In this document: positions 62,059-64,000 of the stretch, in pieces
Layout: each line of letters starts with the position of its first letter
Position numbering within the stretch: the stretch's first letter is position 1
NCBI GenBank assembly: GCA_016713425.1
Contig: JADJPE010000005.1
Coordinates: forward strand, 3,782,001 to 3,846,000
Length of the DNA: 64,000 nucleotides
DNA from: Deltaproteobacteria bacterium
GTDB taxonomy: Bacteria > Myxococcota > Kuafuiibacteriia > Kuafuiibacteriales > Kuafuiibacteriaceae
Direction: 5' to 3'
Program-made: the position numbers and the translations under genes
Notes under the pieces: model-generated
What the model was told of the DNA's origin: nothing
Database searches by the model: none
The model's input: the letters and a program-made list of their open reading frames with translations, nothing else

Positions 62059-63474
62059 CTATTCGTCGACCGCATCATCCGATTCGTCGTCGTTGAGGCT
62101 GTCGTCATCGACGTGGGCGCGTCGCAACATCTTGATGACATACGTTCGGCTGACCTTGGCGTTGCGCGCCGCGAGAGAGACGTTGCCCTTGGCGTTCTTG
62201 AGCTGCTCCGAGAGGTAGGCACGCTCGAAATCTCGGATGACTTGGGCGCGCGCGTCTTTGAAAGGACGTCGAGTCAGTTCCGAGAGAGGAATCGCGAACA
62301 GGCCCTCTGGCCTAGGCGGCGCGGAGGGCGCGCCTGCAATGCCCTCGAGTTCGGGCGGCGGCCCCTCGCGCTCGAGCTCTGGCTTTTCGCCCATGGCGAT
62401 CGTCGCTTCGACGAAGTTCCGAAGCTCGCGGACGTTTCCGTACCAAGGGTGCTTCTGCAGGCTCAGCATGGCCTCGGGCGGAAAATACATCTCGACGGGA
62501 TCGTTGATGCCGGCCTCCCGCAGAAAGTGCTCTGCCAAGACGGGGATGTCTTCGACGCGTTCGCGTAGCGGTGGGATGTCGAGCAGGACGACGCCCAGTC
62601 GATAGTAGAGGTCGGCGCGGAAGGTCCCCGCGTTCACGTCGCGGCGCAGATCGCGATTGGTCGCCGCCACGATCCGTACGTCGACGGCGATCGATCGGTC
62701 GCCGCCAACCCTACGAAAGGCGCGGCGATCCAACGCGCCAAGGAGCGCGGCTTGTAGGCTGGCCGGGAGTTCGCCGATCTCATCCAGAAAGAGCGTGCCT
62801 TTGTTGGCGCGTTCGAAGGCGCCCACGTGCTGCCGCTCGGCGCCCGTGAATGCGCCCCGCTCGTGTCCGAAGAGCTCGCTCGCGATCAGCGTAGGCGAGA
62901 GGCTCCCGCAGTCCACGACTTCGAAGGGTGCACCGGCCCGGGGGCTGGCTTCGTGAATGGCGCGGGCGGTGAGCTCTTTCCCCGAACCCGTCTCCCCAAG
63001 GATGAGGATCGATGTCTGGGAGGCCGCGACGCGCTCGATTCGAGCCATCAACCGCCGCATGATGGTGCTCTTGCCCAAGAGCTCACCCAGCTCGATCTCG
63101 TCGCGGATGGACTCCTCCAGGATCTGGCCGTCGCTCAGGCGGATGAGTGTTTTTCCGATGCTCACGGTGGTCTCGGGCGGGACCATCGCGTGGACGAGTT
63201 GAACGCGGCCGTGGTGGGTGCCGTTCGTCGAGCCCAGATCGCGGACGGCGAGATGGTCGCCCATGTGCCGGATCTCTAGGTGGAATCGCGAGACCGTGCG
63301 GTCGCTGAGCTGGAGAGAGTTCGAAGGCGCAGTCCCGAGGGTGATGGTATCAGTGTCCGTAACGAGGCTTGCGCCGGCGTCTGGGCCCTTGAGCACGTCG
63401 ATCCGAAGGGAGCGGATCGGAATCCGGCCAGAAATTTCCGGCACCGTCGGTTCGAGCATCGGGGGTTTGGGCAT
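62059..63474 (-). CDS. FHA-domain sigma-54 activator
   Basis: 471 aa. An N-terminal FHA domain (about 20-115: LGTAPSNSLQLSDRTVSRFH, DLGSTNGTHHGRVQL) binds phospho-Thr and so links the regulator to Ser/Thr kinases. The AAA+ domain has Walker A GETGSGKE, the sigma-54 loop GAFTGA, Walker B GTLFLDEIGELP, and the R-finger region. The C-terminal Fis-type helix-turn-helix is NAKGNVSLAARNAKVSRTYV. The acidic C-terminal tail (DDDSLNDDESDDA) is unusual. It is divergent from a kinase-like gene that may supply the phosphorylated signal. Confidence 0.95.
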   Translation of the reverse strand: MPKPPMLEPTVPEISGRIPIRSLRIDVLKGPDAGASLVTDTDTITLGTAPSNSLQLSDRTVSRFHLEIRHMGDHLAVRDLGSTNGTHHGRVQLVHAMVPPETTVSIGKTLIRLSDGQILEESIRDEIELGELLGKSTIMRRLMARIERVAASQTSILILGETGSGKELTARAIHEASPRAGAPFEVVDCGSLSPTLIASELFGHERGAFTGAERQHVGAFERANKGTLFLDEIGELPASLQAALLGALDRRAFRRVGGDRSIAVDVRIVAATNRDLRRDVNAGTFRADLYYRLGVVLLDIPPLRERVEDIPVLAEHFLREAGINDPVEMYFPPEAMLSLQKHPWYGNVRELRNFVEATIAMGEKPELEREGPPPELEGIAGAPSAPPRPEGLFAIPLSELTRRPFKDARAQVIRDFERAYLSEQLKNAKGNVSLAARNAKVSRTYVIKMLRRAHVDDDSLNDDESDDAVDE

Positions 63475-63672
63475 CCGGGTGGGAATGCTAGCAGAATCTG
63501 CGTATTCCGCACCCCGTTTGTGGCGCTGAGCGCATATTTGCCCTACCGAAACAATCGATCTGGCCTCGATTCCGGGGCGATCTCTGGCGAATTTACGAAT
63601 CGCCGTTTAGACTTGCACTCGGTTCCACGAGCCCGGCCTCGGAGGTGGGGCTCCGTTTTCCCCTGCGAGCCC
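63475..63672. promoter_or_regulatory. Divergent spacer between activator and kinase-like gene
   Basis: 198 bp that must carry promoters for both divergent genes. I looked for a -24/-12 (GG-N10-GC) element and did not find a good one. A ttgaat/ttgca-like match (cttgcactc) is not convincing either. Confidence 0.3.
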
Positions 63673-64000
63673 ATGGCCTTATCGGACTATCGAATCGTTC
63701 GCCCTTTGAAGCGGACGAGCACCTTCGAGCTCCTTCTCGCCGAGCGGTCCGATGGGGTCTCGGTGCTGCTTCAGGTGCTCCGTTCGCCCGTCAAGTCGCC
63801 TGAGTATCATCTCGAGCGTTGTCGGCAGGTCCAGCGCCTCACGCACCCCGCCATTGTGCAGGTTCTCGAGGCGGGGTTCTTCGACCCGTCGGAACGTCTC
63901 TACGCGGTCATGGAGGCGGCTTCGGATACCGACCTTGGGGCGCTCGAGTTCGTCGAGCGATTGCCGGCAACCCTGGTCCTTCTGGTGTGCCGGATGGCCG
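63673..64000 (+). CDS. Kinase-like protein, N-terminal lobe (partial)
   Basis: The first 109 codons of a gene that leaves the right edge. ATG 63673 starts a sequence with the kinase N-lobe pattern: YRIVRPLKRTSTFELLLAERSDGVSVLLQVLR, then LERCRQVQRLTHPAIVQVLEAGFF and LYAVMEA. The Gly-rich loop is not glycine-rich (LKRTSTFE) and the beta-3 Lys is Gln (VSVLLQVL). The C-lobe is outside the window, but the N-lobe alone suggests another pseudokinase. It is divergent from the FHA sigma-54 activator across 198 bp. Confidence 0.7.
   Translation, partial: MALSDYRIVRPLKRTSTFELLLAERSDGVSVLLQVLRSPVKSPEYHLERCRQVQRLTHPAIVQVLEAGFFDPSERLYAVMEAASDTDLGALEFVERLPATLVLLVCRMA

Noticed and set aside
63475..63672. 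Sigma-54 promoter in the divergent spacer
   Set aside because: No GG-N10-GC element of acceptable quality could be found by eye.

Overview
The window is GC-rich DNA with densely packed genes. It most likely comes from a deltaproteobacterial-type predator or glider lineage (Myxococcota or the related Bradymonadota). The evidence is a co-directional mglB-mglA pair (the polarity switch of gliding motility), several Ser/Thr-kinase-like proteins with long disordered linkers, PEGA domains, an FHA sigma-54 activator, GAF histidine kinase signalling, and many lipoproteins including VWA/thrombospondin-3 and Cys-rich types. The species cannot be named from sequence alone.

Layout. 0-11.7 kb: tail of dtd, an unrecognised 693-aa protein, a membrane diguanylate cyclase, a GH13 debranching-type enzyme, a PEGA membrane protein, a double-GAF histidine kinase, a Nudix hydrolase and an exported unknown. 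12.0-17.5 kb: tRNA-Lys(TTT), then a tight minus-strand block mutY - pseudokinase/Sel1 protein - photolyase. 17.6-21.9 kb: TonB-C-like lipoprotein, mglB, mglA, and an apparently active kinase with two cyclic-nucleotide-binding domains. 22.4-29.0 kb: a complete Fe-S assembly operon headed by a MerR protein with a C-terminal CxxC-x8-CxxC, then iscS, iscU, iscA, hscB (zinc-finger form), hscA and a coupled unknown. 29-33 kb: ParA-like ATPase, PP2C-like pseudophosphatase, GNAT, a nested inverted-repeat element and a tail-anchored protein. 33-46.5 kb: ABC-F, TPR protein, GDDQ-repeat protein, a trypsin-fold protein without its triad, a Fic protein without its catalytic His, ilvE, patatin, an AbiTii-like protein, a DUF4412-like protein and a YchF-type GTPase. 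46.5-64 kb: a lipoprotein block, a trigger-factor-like chaperone, a second pseudokinase (PEGA), a metallophosphoesterase, an NlpC/P60 protein with a long C-terminal module, a YtpQ-like lipoprotein, a SprT/DUF2786 protein, a sigma-54 activator, and divergently the start of a third kinase-like gene.

Two themes stand out. First, degenerate enzymes: several proteins keep the fold of kinase, PP2C, trypsin or Fic enzymes but have lost catalytic residues, and one sits inside the DNA-repair block. Second, short tandem repeats (mostly 6, 9, 12, 18 or 21 bp) recur through both genes and spacers and explain many low-complexity linkers. The other notable items are the MerR-headed isc operon with a 26-bp palindrome and the about 490-bp nested inverted repeat at 32.0-32.5 kb.

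All calls rest on reading the sequence; no database search was run. Starts were chosen from start codons, ribosome-binding sites, overlaps and where recognisable domains begin.
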